Below the pieces are notes generated by a model. The model did not search any database. It was not told the origin of the DNA and saw nothing but the letters and a program-made list of their open reading frames with translations. Made by a program: the position numbers and the translations under genes. Positions 36,806 to 44,228 of a stretch of 64,000 nt of DNA are shown here, one piece after another (positions within the stretch are counted from its first letter, which is position 1; each line of letters opens with the position of its first letter). The DNA comes from Henriciella sp. GTDB lineage: Bacteria; Pseudomonadota; Alphaproteobacteria; Caulobacterales; Hyphomonadaceae. The DNA lies in NCBI GenBank assembly GCA_029238175.1, contig JAQWGO010000050.1, positions 1-64,000 on the forward strand, given 5' to 3'.

Positions 36806-36930
36806 TGATTAATCCAATAAATATTATTTTGGTATATTTAATGCAAAAATTCCTGAGATTCTTCTCGATCAAGAATGACCTTATTGGGTATATATATTTT
36901 TATGATATATATTATTACGCCTGGCTTATA
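36806..36930. promoter_or_regulatory. AT-rich intergenic region between gltD and uppP
   Basis: The 233-base gap between two divergent genes holds a block far richer in A and T than its surroundings, including TATATATATTTTTATGATATATATTA, which is nearly self-complementary, and an inverted repeat ATTCTT...AAGAAT. It contains no gene. It most likely carries the divergent promoters of the glutamate synthase operon and uppP and may bind a bending protein such as IHF; the exact -35/-10 boxes cannot be fixed by eye. Confidence 0.45.
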
Positions 36931-36980
36931 GCGCGAACTATGCCACAAGAATGCCTTAGCTTGTCGTGTATTGAGGCTCT

Positions 36981-37832
36981 ATGTCATTTATCCAACTTGC
37001 CATCATCGCGCTTATCCAAGGCATAACGGAATGGCTACCCATCTCGTCTTCCGGGCATGTCCTCTTAGCTGCTGATTATTTTGCGCTGAAGGGGCGCGAC
37101 GAACTCCTCATCAACGCCATGGCGCATCTGGGAACGTTGTTCGCCGTACTCCTTTACTTCTGGCGAGATGTATCGCGCGCGATTTCTGGCGGCTTCGAAC
37201 TGATCGCGGCGCCATTCTCCAAGAAAGCCCTAAGCTCGTCAGCTAAGTTAGCGACAAACATACTCGCCTCTCTGCCGTTCACCCTTATCATTGTTGTCGC
37301 CTACGAAGCATTGATGCCTGACGCCACCAAGTCTGCGCTCAGAAGTGTCTGGACTGTTGCCGCGACAACCATCATATTCGGACTCGCATTGTGGTGGGCT
37401 GACGCAAAAGGTGCTCAATCCCGCAAGGAGCGCGATATGGGTGTGCGCGATGCAATCCTTATTGGCGCCACGCAAGCCATTGCCGCCATCCTGCCGGGAA
37501 CCAGCCGTTCTGGTATCACGATGACCACAGCCAGAGCGCTGGGCTTTAACAGGACAGAGTCTGCACGCTTTTCGATGCTGATCGGGGCCCCGTTACTTGC
37601 AGCCGTTGGAGCCTATGCCTTCTATCAGCTTGGAACAGAAACTTCGCCCGAAGGCATTGCAACCCTAACGGATGGATTGATCGTCGCGGGCCTGTCTTTC
37701 GTGTCAGGCATCGTCTCCATCGGCGCGCTTATGGCCATTTTGAAACGGATGAGCTTTCTACCCTTTGTTATCTACCGCCTTGGCCTCGGCATCGGTTTAG
37801 TCGTTTCAGCCCCCATTTTGGGACTGATTTAG
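36981..37832 (+). CDS. uppP: Undecaprenyl-diphosphatase UppP/BacA
   Basis: Inner-membrane enzyme of 283 residues that dephosphorylates undecaprenyl diphosphate so the lipid carrier can be reused for peptidoglycan and O-antigen. The two catalytic blocks are ITEWLPISSSGH near the N terminus and PGTSRSGITM near residue 172. Eight or so hydrophobic helices fit the family. Overproduction of this enzyme gives bacitracin resistance in other bacteria. It is divergent from gltD and followed by the first RHH fusion gene. Confidence 0.97.
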   Translation: MSFIQLAIIALIQGITEWLPISSSGHVLLAADYFALKGRDELLINAMAHLGTLFAVLLYFWRDVSRAISGGFELIAAPFSKKALSSSAKLATNILASLPFTLIIVVAYEALMPDATKSALRSVWTVAATTIIFGLALWWADAKGAQSRKERDMGVRDAILIGATQAIAAILPGTSRSGITMTTARALGFNRTESARFSMLIGAPLLAAVGAYAFYQLGTETSPEGIATLTDGLIVAGLSFVSGIVSIGALMAILKRMSFLPFVIYRLGLGIGLVVSAPILGLI

Positions 37833-37844
37833 GCATTTAAAAAC

Positions 37845-37870
37845 TGTCCCGACACTTTTTTCCTAGCGTC
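37845..37870 (+). promoter_or_regulatory. Shared motif TGTCCnGACAC-N10-GCGT, copy 1
   Basis: TGTCCCGACAC, ten bases, then GCGTC, 77 bases before the start of the EF-hand RHH gene. The same motif with identical spacing stands before its paralog. Read as a promoter, TGTCC and CGTC are 17 bases apart, which fits an extracytoplasmic-function sigma factor site; read as an operator, TGTC..GACA is a short palindrome of the size RHH proteins bind. Confidence 0.5.
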
Positions 37871-37946
37871 TTGGCAGGTTCGTGCTTTTATTATGAGACG
37901 CGACAATAAGAATGAGGGCCGTTGGTCCTGCCATTTGGGAAGAGAC

Positions 37947-38657
37947 ATGAAACGCCGCGAAAAGAAAAGTGAGAGCCTGGATATCCGTCTGCCATATGAG
38001 CAGAAACGGGAATTCATGGATGCCACCCGCAAACAGGGTGAAACCGCATCCGAAGCTCTAAGGCGTTTTATTGCTGCTTACACTGAGGAAGCGCGACTGA
38101 CCGAGAAAACAAACCCGGTTCAGGAGATTAGAATGACCCTTGCTCGCCACCGCCTTAAAACCCTTGCTAGCGCCACCGGCGCGGCCATTGGCGTCTTTGC
38201 CATTACAGCCCTGCCCTCAGCAGCGAATCAAACCGCTTTCGAGCGCCTCGACAAAAACCAAGATGGCCTCATTACCGAGGGTGAAATTCTTCCCGGGGAA
38301 GATGCGGACATTATCGCGAAACTCGACACAGACGGCTCGGGCGGCGTCAGCCAAGCGGAGTTAGAAGCTGCGGGAAACAAGATCGTCATTCACAAGAGCG
38401 AAAGCACGACCGGTGACGACGACAAGGAAATCGTGCGCAAGAAAGTCAAAATCATCGAGTTCAGCGATGAACCTCGGGACGGCGCAGCAACCAAAATGAC
38501 TAGCAATGTCGAGAAGCGCGTTATCGTCAAACGTCTCGGCGATAAGGAATTGTCTCAAGAAGAATTAGACGCCTTGATTAAGGAGGCACTCGAAGAAGCG
38601 GGCGTGGACAGCGACATTGATTTCGACATCGATATTGAAGAGATCATCGAGGAATAG
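37947..38657 (+). CDS. Ribbon-helix-helix / signal-peptide / EF-hand fusion protein
   Basis: A 236-residue protein from ATG 37947 (GGGAAGAGAC upstream). Residues about 8-50 have the ribbon-helix-helix plan of CopG/Arc regulators: strand SLDIRLP, helix YEQKREFMDATRKQG, turn, helix ASEALRRFIAAYTEEA. Residues 63-92 (MTLARHRLKTLAS...PSAA) form a perfect signal peptide or signal anchor, then two EF-hand loops, DKNQDGLITEGE and DTDGSGGVSQAE, bind calcium by motif. The tail is very acidic. An in-frame ATG at 38133 with CAGGAG six bases upstream begins exactly at the signal peptide. The cytoplasmic regulator and exported sensor could thus be made as one membrane protein or as a separate secreted form. 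It is paralogous to the next gene. Confidence 0.8.
   Translation: MKRREKKSESLDIRLPYEQKREFMDATRKQGETASEALRRFIAAYTEEARLTEKTNPVQEIRMTLARHRLKTLASATGAAIGVFAITALPSAANQTAFERLDKNQDGLITEGEILPGEDADIIAKLDTDGSGGVSQAELEAAGNKIVIHKSESTTGDDDKEIVRKKVKIIEFSDEPRDGAATKMTSNVEKRVIVKRLGDKELSQEELDALIKEALEEAGVDSDIDFDIDIEEIIEE
38121..38135 (+). promoter_or_regulatory. Internal Shine-Dalgarno and start inside the RHH/EF-hand gene
   Basis: CAGGAG-attaga-ATG lies in frame within the gene, exactly where the signal peptide MTLAR begins. It is a better ribosome site than the upstream start. The paralog has AAAGGA-tgtctca-ATG at the corresponding point. Confidence 0.6.
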
Positions 38658-38692
38658 CGCCCCAAAAATTTAATCAGTATGCCAGTCAAACC

Positions 38693-38718
38693 GTGTCCGG
38701 ACACGAATTTGCTGGCGT
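38693..38718 (+). promoter_or_regulatory. Shared motif TGTCCnGACAC-N10-GCGT, copy 2
   Basis: GTGTCCGGACAC is a perfect 12-base palindrome here, followed after ten bases by GCGT, 77 bases before the second RHH gene. Motif, spacing and distance to the gene match copy 1, so a common regulator or sigma factor is likely. Confidence 0.55.
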
Positions 38719-38794
38719 ATGAACTCGTTTTCGGTTTTCTTTCAGGTCTGATCAGGGCTCGATGTGTGGGTCCGACGGGAGCCTTGGAAAAAGC

Positions 38795-39420
38795 ATGACG
38801 AAGAAGCGTATCGAAAAGAAAACTGACATGATTGAAGTGCGCATGCCGCACTCCAAAAAAGAGGCCTTCAAAGCCGCATGTGAAGCCGAAGGCATCACGG
38901 TCAGTCATGCCGTACGTAGCTTTGTTGATGCTTACCTCAAGCGCTCGCGCCGGATGAAAATCCAACGCATCACAAAGGATGTCTCAATGACCCTTATTCG
39001 TAACCCGATAAAGACCACATCAAGCCTTGGCGCCGTGCTCGCAGCAACAATTACTGCGATCGCATTTTCGGCCACGCCAAGCGCCGCAGAAAACTATGTA
39101 GCCCCCTCAACCTAACTACTATAGAGTATCCAGCCGAGCTCGCTCTACAGGGCGTTACGGCGGCGTGTGAGGCGCGGTTTGATATTGCGCCTAGCGGCAG
39201 AGTAGAGGGCGCCGTGGACGTAGACTGCACCCATGACGGTTTTGACCAAAGCGTCAGAGCCGCCGTCTACACGCTAGAATATGATCAAAAAATAGTCGAC
39301 GGAAAAGCCGTTGAACAACTTGACGTTGTCTATCCGTTTGAATTTGAGATCGTCACCTTAGATGGGCCGGTTGATGATTTCGCGGAACCCAACCTAACAG
39401 GCCCTATTGAGGCTGAGTAA
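38795..39420 (+). pseudogene. Ribbon-helix-helix / signal-peptide / TonB C-terminal domain protein, frameshifted
   Basis: Paralog of the preceding gene over its first 95 residues: basic start, strand MIEVRMP, helix KKEAFKAACEAEG, turn, helix VSHAVRSFVDAYLKR, then an in-frame ATG 38987 with AAAGGA upstream and a signal peptide MTLIRNPIKTT...PSAA. The ORF stops at 39115. The adjoining frame continues as NLTTIEYPAELALQGVTA and further to 39420, with VEGAVDVDC and KIVDGKAVEQLDVVYPFEF, which is the pattern of a TonB C-terminal domain. One extra C in the five-C run at 39102-39106 would join the two parts as VAPLNLTTIEYPAE. It is therefore a one-base frameshift: mutation, sequencing error or ribosomal slippage on CCC. 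Confidence 0.7.
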
Positions 39421-39426
39421 CTCGCC

Positions 39427-40434
39427 TTAAGCGCTTTCGCTCTTTTGGTGATACTGGCCATAAGGGCGGAAGCGATAGAGGTAGCTTGGCACAATCGCTT
39501 CGATACTTTCGACTTCGGTAACACCAAGATCCGCAAGCGTCAGCGCGCCCTCGGAGACGACATTGTCGCTTTTCAACATTTCAACCTGATTGCCGGTAAT
39601 AGGCGGACCGCCAAGAATGCCGGACGACAGTGGCCAGATGTACCGGAACAAAGCCCCAAAGGTCAGGCCCAGTGGCTTGGCGATAAAGAACGGCAACGGC
39701 AAGCTGTAGCGTTTACGATCAATCGTTTCGCCAATGAACTTGTAAATCTCATTGAATGAATAGGCGGTAGGGCCGCCCAATTCATAAGTCTTGCCTGCGG
39801 CGTCTTCCATACTGACCGCATTCGCAATCGCTTCGGCAACATCGCCCGCATAGACAGGTTGGACTTTGCTTTCACCGCCGCCAATAGCTGGTAGGAATGG
39901 TGCAACCGTAGAGAGTGGGTGCGACGCCATCGAAGCAAAGCGGTTGAAGAATTCATCTTCTGGGCCGAACACAATGCTAGGGCGCAGGATAACCGCTTCT
40001 GGCAAGACGGCGCGAATACCGGCTTCGGCTTCGCCCTTGGTTTCAGCGTAATCAGCCTTCGCCTCTGGATCAGCGCCAATTGCGGACACGTGCACAAGGC
40101 GCTTTATATCCGCAGCAACACATGCTTCGGCGATATTCAGCGCACCATCACGTTGCGCCGCTTCAAAGCTTTGACGGCCTTTTTCAAACAAGATGCCGAC
40201 AAGATTTACAACTGCATCAGCGCCTTCGACAGCGCGGGCAACAGAAGCTTTATTACGGACATTCGCCTGAACGATATCGACCCAGCCCGGCGATCCGGCC
40301 AGACGTACTTCACCGGCTAGATGAGGACGGCGCACAGCGACGCGAACCCGGTAACCCGCTTTAACAAGCGTACGTGTTGCGTAGCGGCCTATGAAGCCTG
40401 AACCACCAAATACGGTAACGAGTCCCTTAGACAT
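39427..40434 (-). CDS. NDUFA9-like NAD(P)-binding protein (complex I accessory type)
   Basis: Atypical short-chain dehydrogenase of 335 residues from ATG 40434, with GGAGG eight bases upstream. The nucleotide loop is VFGGSGFIGRYATRTL, followed by AVRRP and VNLVGILFE. The family resembles the NDUFA9 subunit of complex I, and many alphaproteobacteria carry a copy away from the nuo genes; a role in complex I assembly or quinone handling is suspected from the family only. The active-site YxxxK is YAETK here. It ends six bases from the end of the frameshifted RHH gene, convergently. Confidence 0.88.
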   Translation of the reverse strand: MSKGLVTVFGGSGFIGRYATRTLVKAGYRVRVAVRRPHLAGEVRLAGSPGWVDIVQANVRNKASVARAVEGADAVVNLVGILFEKGRQSFEAAQRDGALNIAEACVAADIKRLVHVSAIGADPEAKADYAETKGEAEAGIRAVLPEAVILRPSIVFGPEDEFFNRFASMASHPLSTVAPFLPAIGGGESKVQPVYAGDVAEAIANAVSMEDAAGKTYELGGPTAYSFNEIYKFIGETIDRKRYSLPLPFFIAKPLGLTFGALFRYIWPLSSGILGGPPITGNQVEMLKSDNVVSEGALTLADLGVTEVESIEAIVPSYLYRFRPYGQYHQKSESA

Positions 40435-40555
40435 GGACGTGTCCTCCGAGCAAAGCTCAATCAAATATCTTCTGCCGCGCTTTCACCATGAGATGAGGCA
40501 ATTGTCCATGTGCCGAATAGCGCAACGCCCAAAGATTATGCAGCTTCTCACGCAC

Positions 40556-40584
40556 AAAAAGCCCCGCATCGCTGCAGGGCTTTT
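40556..40584 (-). terminator. Terminator of the blaI-blaR1 operon
   Basis: On the minus strand AAAAGCCC-tGC-agcgat-GC-GGGGCTTTTT forms a stem ending in five T, 65 bases after the stop of the BlaR1-like gene. The A run on the other side makes it usable in both directions, and the NDUFA9-like gene lies beyond it. Confidence 0.8.
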
Positions 40585-40648
40585 CCGCTCTCGAAAGTCA
40601 AGCCGCATTGAAGCTTGGTTCCAGGGAGTGAGAGCTAGGTTGGTTGGC

Positions 40649-42991
40649 TTAGTTGATTGAAACGGATGCGCCGCTTGAGAGGTCTTTACTGACTTCTTTT
40701 GGATTGCCGCTGACCCGGACAGCAGATCCACTTGAGGCATCAACATCAACACGGTTTGAAGCATAAACGCTGATTGAAGATCCGCTGGAGGCGTCAACAT
40801 TGGCACGGCTGCACTCAAGCTTGTCCATTCTAACAGATGAGCCTGATGAGGCATCCAAGAACAGTGTCTTACAGGCCCCTTCAAGGGTTAGTGCAGACCC
40901 ACTTGACTCATCAACGCGCAGATCACCGGCAACAACACTGCCTTGGAATGATGATCCTGATCCCGCATCAACGCTCTTCAAAGACTTTGATGACGCGTAG
41001 ACCGTTAGTTTCGGGCCTTGATTGCCATACGAATTATGCTTGCCTTTGCGGTATACTTTTAAAGTCCGGCCTTCGACTTTGACATCAACATGATCCCAGC
41101 TACCACGCTCAAGCTTGGCGGTTACCGACGCATTGGGGTCTTGAGTATAAACAACTGAGAGGCCACTACCAACTTCGACTTTGTCGAAAGACTTCGTGCC
41201 AAAGTCACGTGTTTCTGTACCTGAGACCATCTTTGCGCTACTCGCATCGCTATAAGCAGCTGAACTCGCATAGCTATAAGCAGCTGAGTTACGCTCTGAA
41301 CGCTTTTGGGCGCGCTCAACTTGACGCTCAGCTTTCTCTGCCGCGCGCTCTACTTGGCGCTCCGCACGCTCAGCATCGCGTTCAGCCTTCTCAGAAGCGC
41401 GCTCTGCATCTCGTTCAACGCGTTCCACTTGAGCTTCGACCAGCATCTCAACCCTTTGAGCCCATTCATCGGCGCGCGCTTCAATACTATCTGAATGTCT
41501 AGCCGCCCAAGCTTCGATCATGGGCTCCATATCTTCACCCCAAGTCTCAGCCTGTTGCTCGACGAGCTCTCCCCAAGCTTCCATTTCTTCGCCCCAGGCC
41601 TCCATATTGGATTCCCACGCCGCATAGGCTTCACTATTCTTAAAACCCTCAAAGTCCTCTGTGTTTAAGGACATATGAAAGCTGCTCCCATCCTGATCCA
41701 TGCTCATACCTGGCAAGGCGGGGAGAGCTGGCATTTCAGGCATAGGAGGCATAACGGGCATATCATCTGTTGAGAACTCAAACGTCTCTCCGTCGACGGT
41801 CACTATAAATGACATTTTTCCATTATCTTCGACAAAAGTGCTTGTCTCTGTGCGGCTTTTTTCACCGCCATCAAGTTCCTGAGCGACTGAAGAAGCGGTT
41901 GCGAAAACGGCGCCAGCGCCAAGAGCGACCGCAAGGGTGCCACCAAGCAGGCGACTGCGTAGGGAGGGAGTTGGATTCGTCATCATTATTAGTCTTTCTT
42001 TTATAGGATGAGCGAGGGTTAAGCTCGCGGCAGCGATCCGACGATCTGAGGGACGGGCAAGACGCGCTGCTTTGACCAACGTACGGCCATAGGCAGCAGG
42101 CGACAGCTTGGCCCGATTAATAACATCCGCATCACAAGCAGACTCTTGGTCTGTGCGGAAGGCGTGCAATCCAAGGTGGACAAGCGGATTGAACCACTGG
42201 GTTGCGGCAATGATACGCGCGGCTTGGAAAGCCCAAAGGTCGCGGCGCTTAAGGTGCATAAGCTCGTGAATGATCGCATCGCGGCGCTCACCAATTGTAT
42301 AGTCATCCTCAAACCACATTGGCAGCAGAATGACAGGGTTCTTGAGTCCGGTCACAAGCGGGCCAGAGCAAAGAAGACTGGCACGAACTTCCGGCACACG
42401 CTTCAAGCCAAGCTGGCGAGCGATGCGAACGGTTTCAGTAGCGGTTTCTTCGTTTGCGGGCTGGGAATCATCCTCGATCAACTGCAAGAATTGGCGCTGT
42501 TGATAGATAGAGCGTCCGAGCCAGAGGACCGTCCCAGCAACCCAGACGATCGTCAGGATCAGGGGCGCCTGGACCAGGACGGCCTCTAGCAAGCTTGTTC
42601 CAGAGGTTGCAGCCTCTGTCGTTGTTTGAATGAAAGTCGCAGCAGGCTCAAACGCGCGCTCAGGCACTGCTGTTGCGGGCTCTGCAGCAATCATTTCGGC
42701 GGGATCAGGCGACGTATTGAACACGATGGCCGGCGCAGTGAATTCATTTGGGGTTGCAGAACTTGGCGTTCCCGGTGTCCATCTCAGCAATCCAGATAGC
42801 GACCAATTGCCAGGCAAAGGCGGCATCACAAAGCGCACAAGCGGCAAGGCCCATAGCAGGTAGCCAGCCTTAGCACCGAAGCGGCGCGAGAACGGCTTTC
42901 GGACAACCAATACTAACGTGATCAATAATCCGACGGCGAATGTTGTGCGCAGGGCTTCCTGCACGACTGGGTGAAATTCTGTCCAGCTCAT
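40649..42991 (-). CDS. BlaR1-type M56 sensor protease fused to coiled coil and GIN (DUF2807) domain
   Basis: A 780-residue membrane protein. Residues 1-340 form an M56 metalloprotease unit: N-terminal helices at about 13-30 and 42-56, a helix at about 137-158, and the zinc motif HELMH at 242-246 with ESACDAD near 283. A further helix at about 347-370 crosses to the outside. Then come a Met/Pro-rich linker, a Trp-spaced helix (AWESNMEAWGEEMEAWGE), a strongly charged ER/AE coiled coil to about 570, and a GIN/DUF2807 beta-helix domain (590-780) with six SSGS-like rungs. BlaR1 proteins sense a signal outside and cleave the BlaI repressor. Here the penicillin-binding sensor is replaced. The start overlaps the blaI stop as ATGA. 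Confidence 0.9.
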   Translation of the reverse strand: MSWTEFHPVVQEALRTTFAVGLLITLVLVVRKPFSRRFGAKAGYLLWALPLVRFVMPPLPGNWSLSGLLRWTPGTPSSATPNEFTAPAIVFNTSPDPAEMIAAEPATAVPERAFEPAATFIQTTTEAATSGTSLLEAVLVQAPLILTIVWVAGTVLWLGRSIYQQRQFLQLIEDDSQPANEETATETVRIARQLGLKRVPEVRASLLCSGPLVTGLKNPVILLPMWFEDDYTIGERRDAIIHELMHLKRRDLWAFQAARIIAATQWFNPLVHLGLHAFRTDQESACDADVINRAKLSPAAYGRTLVKAARLARPSDRRIAAASLTLAHPIKERLIMMTNPTPSLRSRLLGGTLAVALGAGAVFATASSVAQELDGGEKSRTETSTFVEDNGKMSFIVTVDGETFEFSTDDMPVMPPMPEMPALPALPGMSMDQDGSSFHMSLNTEDFEGFKNSEAYAAWESNMEAWGEEMEAWGELVEQQAETWGEDMEPMIEAWAARHSDSIEARADEWAQRVEMLVEAQVERVERDAERASEKAERDAERAERQVERAAEKAERQVERAQKRSERNSAAYSYASSAAYSDASSAKMVSGTETRDFGTKSFDKVEVGSGLSVVYTQDPNASVTAKLERGSWDHVDVKVEGRTLKVYRKGKHNSYGNQGPKLTVYASSKSLKSVDAGSGSSFQGSVVAGDLRVDESSGSALTLEGACKTLFLDASSGSSVRMDKLECSRANVDASSGSSISVYASNRVDVDASSGSAVRVSGNPKEVSKDLSSGASVSIN

Positions 42992-43356
42992 TGCTTTAGT
43001 CTCCCCAACAAAGCCTCGAGTTCTTCAATATCATCGTCGCTCAATCCACGCGCATCTGCGAGTTGCGCGACGAGCGGTGCGGCGCGGCCACCGAAAAGTC
43101 GGTCGACCAGTTGGCCTGCACTTTTTGTCTGATAGGCGCGTTCCTCAACAGCTGGGCTGTAAAGGTAGCGGCGACCGTCCTGTTCGAAGGACAATGCGCC
43201 CTTATCAGCAAGACGAGACAGCAGAGTCTTTACCGTGCGGATGCTCCAGTCTTGCTTATTCTGAAGCGCTTCAGCAACGTCCGAGGCACCAAGACCTGGC
43301 GTCTTCCAAAGCACTTTCATAATTTCAAGTTCGGCTGTTGTGATTTGTAAACTCAC
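42988..43356 (-). CDS. BlaI/MecI/CopY family repressor
   Basis: A 122-residue winged-helix repressor. ITTAELEIMKVLWKTPGLGASDVAEAL and WSIRTVKTLLSRLADKGAL are the BlaI DNA-binding helices, and RYLYSPAVEERAYQ the wing-to-dimer region that BlaR1-type proteases cut. It starts with GTG after AGGAGG. It is cotranscribed with the M56 gene and should repress their shared promoter, where a BlaI-like box overlaps the promoter spacer. Confidence 0.93.
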   Translation of the reverse strand: MSLQITTAELEIMKVLWKTPGLGASDVAEALQNKQDWSIRTVKTLLSRLADKGALSFEQDGRRYLYSPAVEERAYQTKSAGQLVDRLFGGRAAPLVAQLADARGLSDDDIEELEALLGRLKQ

Positions 43357-43386
43357 GGGGGCAACCTCCTACTGAATACGCGACTC

Positions 43387-43418
43387 TTATCGCAATCGAC
43401 TACAGTTGTGGTCAATAG
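43387..43418 (-). promoter_or_regulatory. blaI promoter with BlaI-like operator
   Basis: On the minus strand TTGACC, 18 bases, then GATAAG give a usable sigma-70-type promoter. Its spacer contains GACCACAACTGTAGTC (43398-43413), an imperfect palindrome with the ACTACA/TGTAGT half-sites known for BlaI, MecI and CopY. This arrangement fits autorepression relieved by cleavage. Confidence 0.6.
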
Positions 43419-43508
43419 GGTTTTTATGACTCTTTTGAAATATTTGAGTTTGCCGCATGGCGCCGCCGGAAATTTAATGGCAAAAGCCAGCGCAAGGGAG
43501 TTTTACCT

Positions 43509-44228
43509 ATGTCCTTACTCACGCGCCGCATCTCTAGAGTCCACAAAATCGTCGGCCTGGTCGTTGGCATTCAACTCTTCTTCTGGACCGTCAGTGGCCT
43601 GTTTTTCACGCTTTACCCAATTGACGTCATTCGCGGCGACCCTTGGCGCCCAAAGATTGAACATGGCTCGCTTGAAAAGATGACCGTTGCTGTTGATGCA
43701 AAGGCCGCTGCTGCGAAAGTTGAGGGTAACTGGCTGGGTGCAGAATTGAAACCGTTTCTGGATCGCCCCGTCTGGCTAATCAGCACAAGTGAAACCAGAG
43801 CGATGGTGGATGCCGAAACAGGAGAGCTTTGGTCGCCGCTAGATCCGGTTTCGTTTCGCGCACTACAACGTCGCTTTGCAGACAGCGAAGGTAAAACGCA
43901 AATTCCGGGCAGGAATGCGACGGCGACCTATCTTACAAAATCGGCACCAAGAGAATATGGCGGCGCCCTGCCTGCTTGGGTGATTGAAGACAAAACCACA
44001 CAGCAAAAGATCTATTTTGATGCAAACACCGGCGCTGTGAAAGCTGTCCGTACAACCAATTGGCGAATCTTCGATGTCTTATGGCGCTTCCATATTATGG
44101 ACGTGACAGGTGAAGATCGCTTCAACACGTGGTGGATGAAACTGTTCGCCTTCTTAGCGCTGACAATGGTTTTGAGCGGGTTTGTCTTGATTATAGACCG
44201 GGTCAGAAAAGGCCGATTGCTGCGTTAG
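43509..44228 (+). CDS. PepSY-domain membrane protein
   Basis: A 239-residue protein with a helix near the N terminus (VGLVVGIQLFFWTVSGLFFTL), a periplasmic part holding a PepSY-like stretch (KIYFDANTGAVKAVRT) and a C-terminal helix (FAFLALTMVLSGFVLII). This is the layout of PepSY-associated membrane proteins linked to iron uptake, ferric reductase or protease inhibition. AAGGGAG precedes the ATG. It is divergent from blaI, so the BlaI box could also influence it. It overlaps the MscS gene's end by four bases. Confidence 0.85.
   Translation: MSLLTRRISRVHKIVGLVVGIQLFFWTVSGLFFTLYPIDVIRGDPWRPKIEHGSLEKMTVAVDAKAAAAKVEGNWLGAELKPFLDRPVWLISTSETRAMVDAETGELWSPLDPVSFRALQRRFADSEGKTQIPGRNATATYLTKSAPREYGGALPAWVIEDKTTQQKIYFDANTGAVKAVRTTNWRIFDVLWRFHIMDVTGEDRFNTWWMKLFAFLALTMVLSGFVLIIDRVRKGRLLR

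Noticed and set aside
37947-39420. Toxin-antitoxin system, because of the RHH domains
   Set aside because: No toxin-like ORF is adjacent, and the RHH domains are fused to signal peptides and exported domains.
41280-41430. DNA tandem repeat
   Set aside because: The repetition reflects ER/AE heptads of the coiled coil in the BlaR1-like protein rather than an independent repeat element.
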